Source of the DNA: Tulasnella sp. 424
Lineage: Eukaryota > Basidiomycota > Agaricomycetes > Cantharellales > Tulasnellaceae
Direction of reading: 5' to 3'
Length of the DNA: 64,000 nucleotides
Assembly: GCA_019633425.1 (NCBI GenBank)
Contig: WSUB01000011.1
Span: 361,513 to 425,512 of the forward strand
The stretch's first letter is position 1; each line of letters opens with the position of its first letter. Under the pieces are notes generated by a model. The model ran no database searches. It was not told the DNA's origin and saw only the letters and a list, made by a program, of their open reading frames with translations. The translations under genes were made by a program, and so were the position numbers. Below, in pieces: positions 59,439 through 64,000 of the stretch.

Positions 59439-60956
59439 TTACTGGAGTCGTTCCTCGTGTGAGAGGGAGAAGCGGCGAGCGTCACGATCAGTGTAGTAGC
59501 GATCACGGACCCTAGCTTCTTCTCTGATCGTCCATTCAAGATCGCCACGCACGCGTCCCCACGCTGAGCACGTACTCAGCTATTAGTACATATATCCAGC
59601 ACCGCGATGAAATGAATCTCACTTTCTTCAGAGAGAACCGGACCGTGCAGCAGATAGCTGACAGTTTGGCTTAATCGAGGCTCCAATTGGTCGTATTGAA
59701 TAGGTTTCCATCCCCAGCGACTTTTCATGACATCTGTTACTCTAAAAGCGAGTCAGCTGGATGATCGGGATATACGCAGCCGTTGGCAATCCTCACCTGC
59801 ACCAGCGCTCGTTTAATCTCCCCTGGACATGGCGTAAATACCCTCCATACCATTTATCGACCTCCACCGTCGACTGGATATAGCAACTTAATTATAAGTT
59901 ACGAGTAAGCTTGGGGGTGGAACGGTACTAACTGCTTTTCTCTCCTTTTGAAAGGCCGATAGCTCCCGACGTAATTGACCTCGACTTTCGTCGCTCAAAG
60001 GTTCAAGTAAGTCCAATCGCCGACGAAGCTTCAGAACATCAGCCTTTAGATAGAACCTCCCTGTGATAGCCTCAGTGTCTGGAGGCGGAGTCCCTATGTG
60101 AAAGATATAACTGAATGGATTTGCGCGGAACCCGGCGTTCGAAGCCAAGGATTATAAGACATACGGCGAGCCGTCCAAGGCAAACATTTCACTATGTCCT
60201 CCGGAACGGAAGGAAACTGTCGTGAGACCTCTTCGAGGTTAAGGAGACTGAAATTTGGGATTAGAAATAACACGCTCATCGATCCCGGAGTCGACGTACT
60301 TTTCTCGTGCACACTTTAAGCAGTATCGACGACAGACGTGATAAGCCAAGACTATCGATTGGTCATTACACGACAGAGCCTAAGGGTTTGGATGAGAAAC
60401 TCTTTCGGTGGAACAAGGGCCGTCGAGTACGAACCTGACAGCTTGACTCGTAAAGCGTGGCGATAGCCTGTGGAAACGCAACAGTTCGCCAATCTGGCAT
60501 ACCAATGAAGTGACGAGTTGCATCCCAATGAGGCCTCGATTCTTTTTCCATGAACATTGCTCGAAGTTTCTTGCTTGTTCGAGCCAGGAAAAGGAGGTCC
60601 AGGGGATGTAAGAATCGGCAGACCTAAAAGAGCGCATCTACCCAACTTTACCCCTTTTAAAACAGCTGCTAGCCACGTACCCTCGTTATGATTTCTGGCG
60701 GAAGAGAAAAGAGCTTCTCATAATCCAACCTTTTAGGCGGAGAAGGACGCGTCGACTTAGCCGACGTCCTGCGTTGATACGGTTGAAAGCCAGCAGTGGC
60801 GTGTTGAGCCCCATCGGATTTAAAGCTGCCGTATAAGTTTACGTTTCGGTTTACAATGGGCTTTTTCTTGCGGGCGGGCTGCGCCGAACCTAGAACAGGA
60901 CGCTTGTTAGAAGCCTAGAACGGGTCTCTTGGAATAATATCTTGTTGCCCACTCAT
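59439..60956 (-). CDS. F-box protein of the agaricomycete type
   Basis: Model complement(join(59439..59563,59623..59741,59797..59873,59933..60093,60165..60247,60300..60379,60435..60623,60681..60889,60953..60956)), 348 aa, all phases consistent. The F-box lies at about 64-110: LFSLPPEIITR, then VCRFLHPLDLLFLARTSKKL. A Cys-rich segment follows (SCQ, SCND, HVCRRYCLKC). Then come helical, charged regions and a C-terminal WGRVRGDLEWTIREEARVRD. F-box proteins bind SKP1 and choose substrates for SCF ubiquitin ligases; large families exist in these fungi. The first exon is only four nucleotides (ATG plus A); it is chosen because a TATA box and the sole nearby ATG fit, but it is the weakest part of the model. 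Confidence 0.78.
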
Positions 60957-61010
60957 GAAGAATATCCTTGCGAGAGCCGGGTAAAGTAATCAGTGCCCTC
61001 GACTCTTCAG

Positions 61011-61020
61011 TTTATATAAA
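61011..61020 (-). promoter_or_regulatory. TATA box of the F-box gene
   Basis: TTTATATAAA, symmetric, 55 nt before the proposed ATG at 60956 on the minus strand. Short spacing implies a very short leader. Confidence 0.5.
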
Positions 61021-61496
61021 GGGCTTTGGTGAGAGCTTTGGATGGTTGACTGGCAAAGGAAGGGAAGCGGTTGACGCGGGGTAGAATCTGCTTCGAGACC
61101 GAACCTCGCCGCGCCACAACTCAAGGTCACCGCTGGAATCCGACATCAGCACGTGCAAACCTCTCACCGGCGACCAGTTCTGAAGGACGACACGGGGATC
61201 TGCGGGTTTCCACGCCGTAAAACTTTGCCTTGTTCGCCCACCCTGAGTAGTCAAAGTGTGGCCTCAAGAATCACTCTTTCGACGATACCTTCGCCTCAGA
61301 GCACGGCGCGGATAGATGTTCTCCCCATTTCCAGCCACGAACTGAGACCGAACAAAAGCGACTGAGCATTACGTACGACGATTGGTAGATACAAGTGTAG
61401 AAGAGAGAACAAAGGCCAAAGCGCGAAGGAAAGGATTAACGGGATCCATGAAGAGTTCCCCATCCACTGCCATTTCGAACCACTCCCGCTTTTCGT
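61021..61496. other. Spacer between the F-box gene and SDH1
   Basis: No gene is supported. The open frame at 61153-61365 has no recognised feature. Confidence 0.4.

Positions 61497-64000
<2,504 letters not shown>

Overview
This window is nuclear DNA of a filamentous fungus, most likely an agaricomycete basidiomycete. Genes are dense and split by many short introns (mostly 50-80 nt) with GTNNGT-type donors and CTNA-type branch sites. The conserved proteins (SPF45, UPF3, SEN34, NTAQ1, SDH1) and the expanded kinase-TPR and F-box genes fit that group. I built exon structures by hand from splice signals, reading-frame phase and protein families. The multi-exon models given here close in frame, but none has been checked against transcripts.

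Layout. 1-6.35 kb is a tandem array of small, secreted, Ser/Thr-rich proteins with hydrophobic GPI-type tails. Two families are interleaved as (B0 flank)-A1-B1-B2-A2, with a broken copy of the neighbouring SPF45 3' end lying between A1 and B1. 6.5-22.7 kb holds conserved housekeeping genes: SPF45 (splicing) divergent from UPF3 (nonsense-mediated decay), a 1951-residue disordered fungal protein, a BTB/POZ protein, and NTAQ1 (N-terminal glutamine amidase) divergent from the tRNA endonuclease subunit SEN34. 22.96-23.51 kb is a MITE-like inverted-repeat element. 23.8-29.2 kb carries an intact kinase-TPR fusion gene and a decaying paralogue. 29.7-36.4 kb has a small possible zinc-binding protein, a TFIIB/BRF-like transcription factor and a small disordered protein.

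37.6-50.2 kb is a second secreted-protein cluster on the minus strand. Five two-exon paralogues (N1-N5) and a probable relative (M) each have a signal peptide, paired C-x-C motifs in a Ser/Thr-rich body and a hydrophobic C-terminal tail. They sit in repeated spacer units with TATA boxes about 110 nt before the ATG. 51.7-56.2 kb is a degenerate triplicated repeat with no convincing protein. 56.8-64 kb has an FHA-kinase gene (CHK2/RAD53-like layout), an F-box protein, and SDH1, whose first exon(s) lie beyond the right edge.

The conserved genes serve RNA processing, RNA quality control, protein degradation signals and respiration. The unusual content is the two arrays of unrecognised cell-surface proteins and the kinase-TPR pair, both bearing marks of recent local duplication and decay. 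These are the best candidates for an undescribed, lineage-specific system, possibly at the cell surface.
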